The notes beneath the pieces were generated by a model. The model was given only the letters and a program-made list of their open reading frames with translations. It ran no database searches and was not told the DNA's origin. Shown here piece after piece: positions 1 to 8,752 of a stretch of 64,000 bases of DNA (position 1 is its first letter; each line of letters opens with the position of its first letter). The stretch lies in contig JAZTYJ010000020.1 of NCBI GenBank assembly GCA_045636865.1, positions 95,453 through 159,452 of the forward strand. The letters are read 5' to 3'. The position numbers and the translations under genes were made by a program. The stretch is from SIG480 sp045636865 (GTDB lineage: Bacteria > Bacillota > Clostridia > Oscillospirales > JAAYXM01).

Positions 1-877
1 CAGGGAAAATTCCGCCGCCGCGCTTTCCCTCGCTCTCACCGAAAAGCTGCTTCCACCATTCTGCAAAAAAGTGCGCGCGCGGTTCAAAGTTTGCGAGAAT
101 CTCAATTGTTTTTTCCTTGCGCCGGAGTGCGTTTCTTGCGGCGGCATACTTATAACAGTCGTTTTTTGAGATGTCAGGATTTTCATATTCCCGCATCGCA
201 TCATATGCCCCGCACATGAGCGCGTCGATGTCAGCTCCGCTGACGGCAATTGGAAGAAGACCGACAGCGGTAAGCACGCTATATCGCCCTCCGATGTCGG
301 AGGGGATTGCGAAGGATTCATACCCCTCTCTGTCAGAAAGCTCGCGGAGTGCGCCGCGGGTTTTGTCTGTCGTAACAAAGATTCGATCGCGCGCGCCCTT
401 TCTTCCATACTTCTCAATAAGAAGCTTGCGAAAGAGTCGGAAAGCGATTGCAGGCTCCGTTGTCGTTCCGCTTTTTGAAATTACGTTTACGGAAAAGTCA
501 ATGTCTTCTACCGTCTTTAAAACCTCCGAAAGACACGCGGAGCTTAAGTTGTTTCCGGCAAAGAGAATCTTGACTCCGCCGTTCTTTCCGAGCATATCTA
601 TCGCCATTTTCGAGCCGAGGTATGAGCCTCCGATTCCGATGACAACAAGTGCCGCGGAGGTTTTCTTAATCTTCTCCGCGGCAGCCTTTATGCGTAAAAA
701 CTCTTCTTTGTCGTAATCTTCGGGAAGTGTAAGCCAGCCCGTAAAGCTGCTTCCCGGACCGTTTTTCTCGTGCAGCATATCGTGCGCGGCGCGGATAAAC
801 GGGTCAAGAGCATAAATCTCCGCTTCTGAAATGAAATCGCGTGCCTGCGAGCAGTCAAACCTGATTTTAATTATCAA
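1..877 (-). CDS. pgi: glucose-6-phosphate isomerase, 5' part (runs off the window)
   Basis: Phosphoglucose isomerase interconverts glucose-6-phosphate and fructose-6-phosphate in cytoplasmic glycolysis and gluconeogenesis. The minus-strand translation begins IIKIRFDCSQARDF and soon reaches LVVIGIGGSYLGS, the sugar-phosphate-binding glycine-rich signature of the family. The start is a TTG at 877-875, preceded at close spacing by AAAGGAG; no ATG lies nearby. About 292 codons are present and the C-terminal third is outside the window. It starts 19 bases after the stop of the GH31 glycosidase on the same strand, so the two are probably cotranscribed, which fits release of glucose and its entry into glycolysis. 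A plus-strand open frame at 171-716 is only the antisense shadow of this gene. Confidence 0.93.
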   Translation of the reverse strand, partial: MIIKIRFDCSQARDFISEAEIYALDPFIRAAHDMLHEKNGPGSSFTGWLTLPEDYDKEEFLRIKAAAEKIKKTSAALVVIGIGGSYLGSKMAIDMLGKNGGVKILFAGNNLSSACLSEVLKTVEDIDFSVNVISKSGTTTEPAIAFRLFRKLLIEKYGRKGARDRIFVTTDKTRGALRELSDREGYESFAIPSDIGGRYSVLTAVGLLPIAVSGADIDALMCGAYDAMREYENPDISKNDCYKYAAARNALRRKEKTIEILANFEPRAHFFAEWWKQLFGESEGKRGGGIFP

Positions 878-896
878 GCAACTCCTTTAACGGTTT

Positions 897-3266
897 TTAG
901 TCGGCGCAGATGATTTCATAAAGCGCGAGAGTGACCTTTTCATCAAGACCAAACTGGATAATATCGTTCATAAGCTCCGACTTATCCTTATTCTCTCTCA
1001 AAAGGTTATAAATTATGTCTTTGATTCTGTTCGGTGTGTACTCAAATTTTTCCAGAATTTCGCAGGCTCTTTCAAAAATGTTGTTTTCAAAGAGCTTTGA
1101 AGATGCGAGCGAAATTTCTATTTCGCCTGCCGCATCGCCTATGTCAACCGTGAGAACACCGTCGTCGAATGTTTTTTCGAAATTCTTTGACTTTCCGTTT
1201 TCAAAAACCCTGACGTCGCAATCGCAAATGCCCACAAACTCAACCTCGAATGTGCGACCTTCGGGGATAACGCCTGCATCCCCCTGCGGCGTTCCGATTT
1301 TAAAGGTCGGATTATCCGTCCAGCAAAGCGAGAACTTTGTGGTTGCGGACTTCGGATTTGCGCGTCCGTCGTCCTCGTAAAGCTCAAATGTGTTTGAAGC
1401 TCCCGAAAAGACGCGGAGCTTTAGATCCTTCGGATTTTCCGTGTCGTTTACGTGAGAGAGCTTTGCAAGAGGAACAATGCCGCCTGCCTTGACGAGAACA
1501 GGCATATCGTAGAGGTTTCTAAAGAGTGTGAGCGTCTTTCCGCCGCGATAGCGGAGATTTGAGAAGAAGTCATACCACACACCGTCGGGGATGTAGGTTC
1601 TGACGCTTCCCATAGTGGTTTTCTCGTCGTGCGGTGAAGTTATCGGAGAAACTATCATTTCCGTTCCGAAAGAAAATTCGTTTCTGCACTCATACGCGCG
1701 CTCGTCGGGGTAGTCATAGTAAAGCGGCGAAACAATCGGCTCACCGAATTCTGATGTGCGGCGGTTCATCGTGTAGAGATACGGAATAAGCTCGTGGCGG
1801 AGCTTTAAGAACTTTTTCATCGAAAGCTCCGATATCTTGTTATACTTCCACGGCTCTTTTCCGAGGAAAGGTGAGTTCATGCTGTGGAGACGGTTGATCG
1901 GTGAGAAAACGCCGAGCTGGAACCAACGCGTGATGAGTTCTTCCGAGCGCTCGCCGTACATATGTCCGCCGATGTCGTGACTCCACCAGGAATAACCGAT
2001 GTTTGATGCGGTTGCGGTAAAATACGGCTGAAAATCAAGCGATTCCCACGAAATGACCGTATCGCCCGAAAAGCCTACGGGATAGCGGTGGCTTCCCGGA
2101 CCTGCAAAGCGCGAGAAGATGAGACCGCGATCGCCGTTTCTCTCGCTGTGGCGGTAGTGGAAGTGGTTGAGCATCCAGAGCGGATCGATTCCGGGGATGC
2201 GAGTCGTGTTTCCCTGCTGCCAGTCTATCCACCAGAAGTCAACGCCGTCTTCCTCCTGTGGTGCATGGAGATGGTCAAAGTAGTTCTTCATAAACTTCGG
2301 ATTTTCAATTTCAAACGGAATGTTCTGCTCGGTAGCGGGGTCAACGCCCATTGCGCGCGCCATATCGGGATATGCATCCTCGTGTGCGGATACGCCCTCC
2401 TGCGGATGAACGTTGAGACTCGTGTGAAGTCCCTCCTCGTGAAGCGTTTTTAAAAACTCAACGTGGTCGGGGAAAAGCTCGCGGTTCCACGAATATCCCG
2501 TCCAGCCCGAACCGTATTTCGGATCAATTTTGATGTGGTGCCAGTCGATGTCGATAACCGCAACGGAAAACGGAACATCCTCCTTCTTGAATCGTTTCAT
2601 AAGAGTGATGTACTCCTCCTGCGTGTACGGATGGTACCTGCTCCACCAGTTGCCGAGTGCAAAGCGCGGAAGAAGCGGAGTCTTGCCGCAGAGCATATAA
2701 TAGTCGCGGAGCCCTGCGCGGAAATCGTTGCCGCGCTCCTTGTCACCGTAGCAGAAGAGGTAGTGGTCAATGCCCGTATTCTCGCGCGCCTTTATCGTGC
2801 CGTCATCGTCGATAACGGGGGTAGTGCTGTCGTCAAGCGTTGTAATCGCGCCGCACTTACTGAATAGTCCCGGAAGAAGCGGAATCTCACCGTTTGAACG
2901 GTCAAGTGTCGTGGCAGTTCCTCCGAGATTTTGCGGATCATCAAGCCCGAATCCCCAGATAGAAGAGATTGTGCCGGCTAAAACTCCGAAATTTTTGCCG
3001 AGGTATTTTACCTGAAGGCTGTTTTTCGTAAACTCGCCGCCTGAATAGGTAAGCTCAACGTGTTCTGTTGATATTGTGAGAAGGTTATCCTCCTGTGTGA
3101 GGGCAAAGTCTGCCTTTGGAAAGCTTCGGTTTGCAACAATCTGCGTTGCGCGGTCTTCAAATGCGCCGTTTTCGTTGTATTCAATTCGTATAAGCCGCGA
3201 GGTAAGAACGGTAAAGCGGTACTTCTCCCCACGGATGATACAGTCTTTATTTGCATATGTAGTCAT
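897..3266 (-). CDS. glycoside hydrolase family 31 (alpha-glucosidase-like)
   Basis: A 789-residue GH31 enzyme, expected to hydrolyse terminal alpha-linked glucose or xylose from oligosaccharides. The catalytic barrel is recognisable: the nucleophile region reads DFWWIDWQQG (Asp about 348) and the acid/base region GFSGDT (Asp about 402), followed by the GH31-typical SWWSHDIGGHMYG. An N-terminal beta-sandwich precedes the barrel, beta-domains follow, and the last ~70 residues look like an extra helical tail. There is no signal peptide, so it acts in the cytoplasm on imported oligosaccharides. The start ATG at 3266 follows GAAAGGAG. pgi follows after 19 bases. Alpha-xylosidase or sulfoquinovosidase activity cannot be excluded from motifs alone. 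Confidence 0.88.
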   Translation of the reverse strand: MTTYANKDCIIRGEKYRFTVLTSRLIRIEYNENGAFEDRATQIVANRSFPKADFALTQEDNLLTISTEHVELTYSGGEFTKNSLQVKYLGKNFGVLAGTISSIWGFGLDDPQNLGGTATTLDRSNGEIPLLPGLFSKCGAITTLDDSTTPVIDDDGTIKARENTGIDHYLFCYGDKERGNDFRAGLRDYYMLCGKTPLLPRFALGNWWSRYHPYTQEEYITLMKRFKKEDVPFSVAVIDIDWHHIKIDPKYGSGWTGYSWNRELFPDHVEFLKTLHEEGLHTSLNVHPQEGVSAHEDAYPDMARAMGVDPATEQNIPFEIENPKFMKNYFDHLHAPQEEDGVDFWWIDWQQGNTTRIPGIDPLWMLNHFHYRHSERNGDRGLIFSRFAGPGSHRYPVGFSGDTVISWESLDFQPYFTATASNIGYSWWSHDIGGHMYGERSEELITRWFQLGVFSPINRLHSMNSPFLGKEPWKYNKISELSMKKFLKLRHELIPYLYTMNRRTSEFGEPIVSPLYYDYPDERAYECRNEFSFGTEMIVSPITSPHDEKTTMGSVRTYIPDGVWYDFFSNLRYRGGKTLTLFRNLYDMPVLVKAGGIVPLAKLSHVNDTENPKDLKLRVFSGASNTFELYEDDGRANPKSATTKFSLCWTDNPTFKIGTPQGDAGVIPEGRTFEVEFVGICDCDVRVFENGKSKNFEKTFDDGVLTVDIGDAAGEIEISLASSKLFENNIFERACEILEKFEYTPNRIKDIIYNLLRENKDKSELMNDIIQFGLDEKVTLALYEIICAD

Positions 3267-3389
3267 AAGGACACTCCTTTCTAAAATAAAGATATCATTT
3301 TTTTAAAAACAAAGATACAATATATTTGCTGAAAAATATCATATTTTTGTCGGAGGTGTGAAAAGAAGGATATTTTGAAACTTTATTTG

Positions 3390-3418
3390 TTGACACGGGG
3401 CGCGCGGAGTGGTATAAT
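3390..3418 (+). promoter_or_regulatory. sigma-A promoter of the pyr operon
   Basis: TTGACA at 3390-3395 and TATAAT at 3413-3418 are both perfect consensus hexamers with a 17-bp spacer. It lies just upstream of the PyrR attenuator leader and is the only convincing promoter before pyrC. Confidence 0.85.
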
Positions 3419-3430
3419 ATATAAAAATAA

Positions 3431-3543
3431 ATCTTTAAGAGCGATCCCGTGAGGTCGGCAAGATTTGTGATATAGGAGATATGCAGGGGCAACCTGCGTC
3501 TGTTTTCGTGTATGCATCTTGCCGTTTCCGGCAAGATTTTTTT
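3431..3543 (+). promoter_or_regulatory. PyrR-binding attenuator leader of the pyr operon
   Basis: The transcript begins with the conserved PyrR-recognition sequence: CTTTAAGAGCGATCCCGTGA, then GGTCGGCAAGAT (about 3433-3464). An intrinsic terminator follows at 3516-3543. The octamer GGCAAGAT occurs twice, at 3457-3464 and 3530-3537, and both copies are complementary to ATCTTGCC at 3516-3523. The middle strand can therefore pair upstream as an antiterminator or downstream as the terminator. In the known mechanism, UMP-bound PyrR stabilises the first hairpin and so permits termination. No pyrR gene lies in the window, so the regulator is inferred from the RNA site. Confidence 0.85.
3516..3543 (+). 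terminator. attenuator terminator before pyrC
   Basis: An 8-bp perfect stem ATCTTGCC/GGCAAGAT with the hexaloop GTTTCC is followed by a T run. It ends 17 bases before the pyrC start codon, so it controls the whole operon. Confidence 0.88.
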
Positions 3544-3560
3544 GTATAAAGAGGTCAGTT

Positions 3561-4769
3561 ATGTTTGGTTTTTTGAAAAAGAAGAGCGTTAAAAACTATA
3601 TAGCAAAAGAGTGTTTCGCCTCCTGCGTAAAGACAGCTGAGGCGATGATTCCTGCTTTTTCTTCAAATTATGTTGTTTTGCCCGGTTTTTGTGATGTGCA
3701 TGTGCATTTTCGCGAGCCGGGTTTTTCGTATAAAGAAACGATTTCTTCAGGCTGTGCCTCTGCCGCGCGCGGAGGGTACACCGCAGTCTGCACGATGCCG
3801 AACCTAAACCCCGTTCCCGACAGTGTTGAGAGCATAAACGAGCAGCTTTCTGTCATCTCGCGCGATGCAACGATAGACGTTTTTCCCTATGCGTCAATCA
3901 CAGTCGGTCAGAAGGGCGAGGAGCTCTCCGACTTTTGCGGAATGCAAGACCTTGCAATAGCGTTTTCGGATGACGGTCGCGGAGTTCAGGATGATGAGCT
4001 TATGCGCGATGCGATGAAAAAGGCAAAGGAGCTCGGAAAGATTATCGTTGCTCATTGTGAGGTGAACGACCTGCTTCACGGCGGCTATATCCACGACGGC
4101 GAGTATGCAAAGAAAAACGGTCATCGCGGAATATGTTCGGAGAGCGAGTGGAAGCAGATAGAACGCGATATCGCGCTTGTCCGCGAAATCGGCTGCAAAT
4201 ACCACGTCTGCCACATCTCGACAAAGGAATCCGTTGCGCTTATCCGCGCGGCAAAGGCGGAGGGGCTTGACATCACCTGCGAAACTGCACCGCATTATCT
4301 CATTATGACGGATATGGACATCGGTGAGGACGGGCGGTTTAAAATGAACCCCCCGATAAGAAGCGAAGACGACCGCAAGGCTCTCGTTGAGGGCATATGC
4401 GACGGAACCATTGATATGATAGCGACGGACCATGCGCCGCATTCGGCTGAAGAAAAGTCAAAGGGGCTTGAAAAGAGCGCGTTCGGAGTTGTCGGACTTG
4501 AAACGGCGTTTTCTGCGATGTATACGCACTTCGTAAAAAAGAAAATAATAACTATGGAAAAATTAATTGAGCTTATGTCGGAAAATCCGAGGCGAAGATT
4601 TGATATTCCGCTCGGTGAGGACTATACCGTGTGGGACCTTTCAAAATCGTTTGTGGTTGATCCGTCGGAGTTTCACTCAAAAGGTCGCGCAACCCCGTTT
4701 GAGGGCAAAAAACTGTATGGAAAATGCTTACTTACCGTAAAAGACGGCAAGCCGGTATATAAAATATAA
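3561..4769 (+). CDS. pyrC: dihydroorotase
   Basis: Cyclises N-carbamoyl-aspartate to dihydroorotate, the third step of UMP synthesis. The 402-residue protein carries the type I amidohydrolase motifs: DVHVHFREPG (metal His 47 and 49), a DDGRG segment, later histidine regions at IVAHCEVN and YHVCHISTKES, and the aspartate motif ATDHAPHS. The start chosen is the ATG at 3561 after GAGGT; the frame is open upstream to 3519, but that lies inside the attenuator terminator. The N-terminus (MFGFLKKKSVKNYIAKE) is short and unlike the usual beta-strands before the HxH motif. First gene of the pyr operon, 17 bases before carB. Confidence 0.93.
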   Translation: MFGFLKKKSVKNYIAKECFASCVKTAEAMIPAFSSNYVVLPGFCDVHVHFREPGFSYKETISSGCASAARGGYTAVCTMPNLNPVPDSVESINEQLSVISRDATIDVFPYASITVGQKGEELSDFCGMQDLAIAFSDDGRGVQDDELMRDAMKKAKELGKIIVAHCEVNDLLHGGYIHDGEYAKKNGHRGICSESEWKQIERDIALVREIGCKYHVCHISTKESVALIRAAKAEGLDITCETAPHYLIMTDMDIGEDGRFKMNPPIRSEDDRKALVEGICDGTIDMIATDHAPHSAEEKSKGLEKSAFGVVGLETAFSAMYTHFVKKKIITMEKLIELMSENPRRRFDIPLGEDYTVWDLSKSFVVDPSEFHSKGRATPFEGKKLYGKCLLTVKDGKPVYKI

Positions 4770-4786
4770 TTTGGAGGGCGAGCAAA

Positions 4787-7700
4787 ATGCCGAAAAGAAC
4801 AGATTTAAAGAAAATTCTCATTATAGGATCGGGCCCGATCGTCATCGGTCAGGCAGCGGAGTTTGACTATGCAGGAACACAGGCATGTCTTGCGCTCAAG
4901 GAAGAGGGCTATGAGGTTATCCTCTGCAACTCAAACCCTGCAACAATTATGACAGACACAACAATTGCCGACAAGGTATATATGGAGCCGCTCACACTTG
5001 AATACGTTGCAAAAATCCTCCGCCACGAGCGTCCGGATGCAATCGTTCCGGGTATCGGCGGACAGACAGGTCTTAACCTTGCAATGCAGCTTGAGAAGAA
5101 GGGAATCCTTCGTGAGTGCAACGTCAAGCTTCTCGGCACATCAAGCGAGAGTATCGAGCGCGCAGAGGACCGCGAGATGTTCAAGGAGCTCTGCGAGTCT
5201 ATCGGCGAGCCGACCATCCCCTCAAAAATCACATACTCCCTCGAAGAAGCACGCGTTGCAGCCGAAGAAATCGGCTATCCCGTCGTTCTCCGACCGGCAT
5301 TCACCCTCGGCGGAACAGGCGGCGGCTTTGCAAACAACGAAGAAGAGCTCTTGGAGGTCGGAAGAAACGCATTCAAGCTTTCCCCCGTTTCACAGGTTCT
5401 TATCGAGAAGAGTGTAAAGGGATATAAGGAAATCGAATTTGAGGTTATGCGCGACGGTGAAGACAACGCGATAACCATCTGCGGAATGGAAAACGTTGAT
5501 CCTGTCGGCGTTCATACGGGCGACTCTATCGTTGTTGCGCCGATTATGACTCTTTCAGAAGAAGACGAAAAAATGCTCAACGCGAGTGCAATAAAGCTCA
5601 TCCGCGAGCTCAAGATCGAGGGCGGCTGCAACGTTCAGTTTGCGCTCAACCCGAATTCGAGCGAATATTATCTCATTGAGGTAAACCCGCGCGTTTCGCG
5701 TTCATCAGCGCTCGCTTCAAAGGCAAGCGGATACCCGATTGCGCGTGTTACCGCAAAGATCGCAGTCGGTATGACTCTCGCAGAAATTCCGATTGCAAAC
5801 ACTACTGCGGCATACGAGCCGAAGCTTGACTATATCATCGCAAAGCTTCCGCGTTTCCCGTTTGACAAGTTCACACAGGCATCAAATATGCTCGGAACAC
5901 AGATGAAGGCAACAGGTGAGATTATGGGCATCGGCTCAAATCTTTCAGAGTGTCTCTTAAAGAGCGTGCGTTCACTTGAAAACGGCGCACACCACTTCAA
6001 CCTCCCGAAGTTTGATGGTATGAAGAAAGATGCGCTTATCGAGTATATCAGCGAGTTCCACGATGACAATCTCTTTGCAATTGCAGAGGCATTCTGGCTC
6101 GGCGCAACGGTTGAGGAGGCTCACAAGGCAACAGGCATCACTCCGTTCTTCCTTGAGGCATTCAAAGAGATTACGGATGCCGAAAAGAAGATTGAGAGCA
6201 ATAAATACGACCTCGAAACTCTCATTGATGCAAAGAAGCTCGGCTTCTGCGACAAGTACATCGCAAAGCTCTGGAACGTCACCGAGCGCGAGGTGTTTGA
6301 TTTCAGAAAGAAGAATAACGTCTTCCCCGTATACAAGATGGTTGACACAAGCCATACAGGCGCATATATCCCGTATTTCTACTCATCCTACACGGGCGAA
6401 AACGCAAGCCGTTTAAGCGATAAAAAGAAGATAGTTGTTCTCGGTGCAGGACCTATCAGAATCGGTCAGGGCGTCGAGTTTGACTATTCAACCGTCCACG
6501 CGGTTACAACAATCAAAAATTCAGGCTATGAAGCTATCATCATAAACAATAACCCCGATACGGTTTCGACAGACTACACAACTGCAGACAAGCTCTATTT
6601 TGAGCCGCTTACAACAGAAGATGTTATGAACATCATCGAGTTTGAAAAGCCCGAGGGCGTCATCGCATCTCTCGGCGGTCAGACTGCAATCAACCTTGCA
6701 GAGCCGCTTTATGCACACGGCGTAAAAATCATCGGCACGGACTGCGAGGCTATTGAGCGCGCAGAAAACCGCGACAGCTTTGAAAAGGTTCTCAAAAACC
6801 TCGGAATCCCGCAGCCTGAAGGTCGCGCGGTAACAAAGATTGAAGACGGAATAGAAGCTGCAGCAAAGATAGGATATCCCGTTCTTGTCCGCCCGAGCTT
6901 TGTTCTCGGCGGTCGCGCAATGCAGATAGTCAGCAACGAGGAGCAGCTCCGTCAGTACCTCCGCACAGCGGTAGAAATCGACGAGGACAAGCCTGTTCTT
7001 GTTGACAAGTACATTCAGGGAAAAGAAGTCGAGGTTGATGCTATCTGCGACGGTCGCGACGTATTCGTGCCGGGCATTATGGAGCTTGTTGAGCGAACAG
7101 GTGTTCACTCGGGCGACTCTATAAGCGTATATCCGACATTCTCAATTTCCGACAAAGTAAAAGGAATAATTCTGCAGTATGCAAAGAAGCTCGGTCTCGG
7201 CATCGGAATTGTCGGTCTCTATAACATCCAGTTCATCGTTGACAACGACGACAACGTATTCATCATCGAGGTAAACCCGCGCTCATCAAGAACCGTTCCG
7301 TTCCTCTCAAAGGCTACGGGATACTCACTTGCAGACATCGCAACAGAGGTTATCCTCGGTCGCAGTCTCAAGGAGCAGGGCATTTTTGAAATCTATCCGC
7401 AGGAGAAGAAGCGTTGGTACGTCAAGGTTCCGGTATTCTCCTTCAACAAAATCCGCGGACTTGATGCATATCTCTCACCGGAGATGAAGTCAACAGGTGA
7501 GGCTATCGGCTATGACGATAAATTAAACCGCGCTCTCTACAAAGCTCTTCAGGCATCGGGTATGCGCGTTCAGAACTACGGCACTGTCCTTGCAACAATT
7601 GCAGACAAGGATAAGGAAGAGGCACTTCCGCTTATCCGCCGCTTCTACAATCTCGGATTCAACATCCAGGCAACAGAGGGAACTGCAAAGTTCTTAAAGG

Positions 7701-7960
7701 AAAATGGAATCAGAACACACATTCTCAAGAAGATTTCAGACGGCAGCGATGAAATCCCCGACGCACTCCGTCAGGGACACATCGCGTACGTCATCAACAC
7801 TCGTGACCCCGGCTCAACAGGTCAGGCAAGCGACGGTGTTGAAATCCGCCGCTTTGCAATCGAGAACAACGTAACTATCTTTACGGCACTCGACACGGTA
7901 CGTGTTCTTCTCGACGTTCTGGAAGAAACAACTCTCACTATCTCAACAATTGACGCATAA
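4787..7960 (+). CDS. carB: carbamoyl-phosphate synthase large subunit
   Basis: Makes carbamoyl phosphate from bicarbonate, ammonia and two ATP; normally it works with the glutaminase CarA. The 1057-residue length is standard. It is internally duplicated: GSGPIVIGQAAEFDYAGTQA near the N-terminus is mirrored by GAGPIRIGQGVEFDYSTVHA near residue 550, each starting a biotin-carboxylase-like ATP-grasp half, and the tail (HILKKISDG to the end) is the methylglyoxal synthase-like allosteric domain. A good ribosome site (GGAGGGCGAG) precedes the ATG. carA, usually next to carB, is missing from this operon, so the glutaminase must be encoded elsewhere. A short repeat element sits between this gene and pyrK. 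Confidence 0.97.
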   Translation: MPKRTDLKKILIIGSGPIVIGQAAEFDYAGTQACLALKEEGYEVILCNSNPATIMTDTTIADKVYMEPLTLEYVAKILRHERPDAIVPGIGGQTGLNLAMQLEKKGILRECNVKLLGTSSESIERAEDREMFKELCESIGEPTIPSKITYSLEEARVAAEEIGYPVVLRPAFTLGGTGGGFANNEEELLEVGRNAFKLSPVSQVLIEKSVKGYKEIEFEVMRDGEDNAITICGMENVDPVGVHTGDSIVVAPIMTLSEEDEKMLNASAIKLIRELKIEGGCNVQFALNPNSSEYYLIEVNPRVSRSSALASKASGYPIARVTAKIAVGMTLAEIPIANTTAAYEPKLDYIIAKLPRFPFDKFTQASNMLGTQMKATGEIMGIGSNLSECLLKSVRSLENGAHHFNLPKFDGMKKDALIEYISEFHDDNLFAIAEAFWLGATVEEAHKATGITPFFLEAFKEITDAEKKIESNKYDLETLIDAKKLGFCDKYIAKLWNVTEREVFDFRKKNNVFPVYKMVDTSHTGAYIPYFYSSYTGENASRLSDKKKIVVLGAGPIRIGQGVEFDYSTVHAVTTIKNSGYEAIIINNNPDTVSTDYTTADKLYFEPLTTEDVMNIIEFEKPEGVIASLGGQTAINLAEPLYAHGVKIIGTDCEAIERAENRDSFEKVLKNLGIPQPEGRAVTKIEDGIEAAAKIGYPVLVRPSFVLGGRAMQIVSNEEQLRQYLRTAVEIDEDKPVLVDKYIQGKEVEVDAICDGRDVFVPGIMELVERTGVHSGDSISVYPTFSISDKVKGIILQYAKKLGLGIGIVGLYNIQFIVDNDDNVFIIEVNPRSSRTVPFLSKATGYSLADIATEVILGRSLKEQGIFEIYPQEKKRWYVKVPVFSFNKIRGLDAYLSPEMKSTGEAIGYDDKLNRALYKALQASGMRVQNYGTVLATIADKDKEEALPLIRRFYNLGFNIQATEGTAKFLKENGIRTHILKKISDGSDEIPDALRQGHIAYVINTRDPGSTGQASDGVEIRRFAIENNVTIFTALDTVRVLLDVLEETTLTISTIDA

Positions 7961-8017
7961 AAAGCCTCTCTTGCCTAAAGGGAGGAAGACCGCATGAGGC
8001 GGTGGAGGGATATATCA
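7961..8017 (+). repeat. short interspersed palindromic repeat, copy 1 (carB-pyrK junction)
   Basis: The segment starts AAAGCCTCTCTTGCCTAAAG and continues GGAGG; a small hairpin ACCGC-ATGAGG-CGGT and a terminal GGAGGGAT follow. It aligns without gaps over its first 25 bases with copy 2 at 27871-27929 (mismatches only at a few positions), then both have a different hairpin of similar size and end in GGAGGGAT. The last GGAGGGAT of this copy sits in the ribosome-binding position of pyrK. Similar elements are familiar from gut Clostridia genomes. Confidence 0.7.
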
Positions 8018-8752
8018 ATGAAACAGTCAATTTTTAAAATACTGTCAAACGAAATGCTCTGTCCGAAAGTGTATCGAATGGAGCTTTCGGGCGATACTTC
8101 GGAGTGTCGCGCCGGCGGCTTTGTAAATATCGCGCTTTCGGGAAGCTTTCTGCGCCGCCCGATATCCGTATGTGATATAAATGGCGATGAGCTCACGATT
8201 ATCTATAAGGTGGTCGGCGAGGGTACGGAGAAAATGAGCGCGATGGAAAAGGGCGAAGAGCTCGACATCCTGACAGGACTCGGAAACGGCTACGACACTT
8301 CCCTTTCGGGAGACTGTCCGCTTCTCATCGGCGGCGGAGTAGGCGTTCCGCCGATGTATCTTCTCGCAAAGAACCTGATGCGTGAGGGCAAAAATGTTTC
8401 GGTTATCCTCGGTTTTAACACAGAAAGTGAAATTTTCTACAAAAAAGAGTTTGAAAAATTGGGCGCAAAGGTGTATGTTACAACCGTCGACGGAACTTTC
8501 GGCATCCGCGGCTTTGTAACCGATGCGATGAAGGAGCTTGAGTATACATACGTCTTCACCTGCGGTCCCGAGCCGATGCTTCGCGCGATATATAAGGAAG
8601 TCAAAACGTCTGCACAGTTGAGCTTTGAAGAACGTATGGGCTGCGGATTCGGCGCATGTATGGGATGCTCCTGCAAAACCGTTACGGGATACAAGAGAAT
8701 CTGCAAGGAAGGCCCGGTACTCCGGAAGGAGGAGATTTTATGGGAAGCTTAA
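8018..8752 (+). CDS. pyrK: dihydroorotate dehydrogenase B, electron transfer subunit
   Basis: FAD and [2Fe-2S] subunit that passes electrons from dihydroorotate, via PyrD, to NAD+. Seen here: the flavin-binding segment RRPISVCDI, the nucleotide-binding GGGVGVPPMYLLAK, and the iron-sulfur cysteines in MGCGFGACMGCSCKTV and the later ICKEG. From the ATG at 8018 it is 244 residues; the frame is open to another ATG at 7994, but that lies in the repeat element, and 8018 has GGAGGGAT at the right distance and gives the usual N-terminus (MKQSIFKILSNE). It overlaps the pyrD start by 13 bases, which suggests translational coupling of the two subunits. Confidence 0.92.
   Translation: MKQSIFKILSNEMLCPKVYRMELSGDTSECRAGGFVNIALSGSFLRRPISVCDINGDELTIIYKVVGEGTEKMSAMEKGEELDILTGLGNGYDTSLSGDCPLLIGGGVGVPPMYLLAKNLMREGKNVSVILGFNTESEIFYKKEFEKLGAKVYVTTVDGTFGIRGFVTDAMKELEYTYVFTCGPEPMLRAIYKEVKTSAQLSFEERMGCGFGACMGCSCKTVTGYKRICKEGPVLRKEEILWEA

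Noticed and set aside
171..716. Plus-strand 181-codon open frame at the left edge
   Set aside because: Antisense to pgi, whose minus-strand translation gives clear family motifs; no ribosome site.
3519..3560. Extended N-terminus for PyrC
   Set aside because: The upstream ATG lies in the attenuator terminator hairpin and has no ribosome site.
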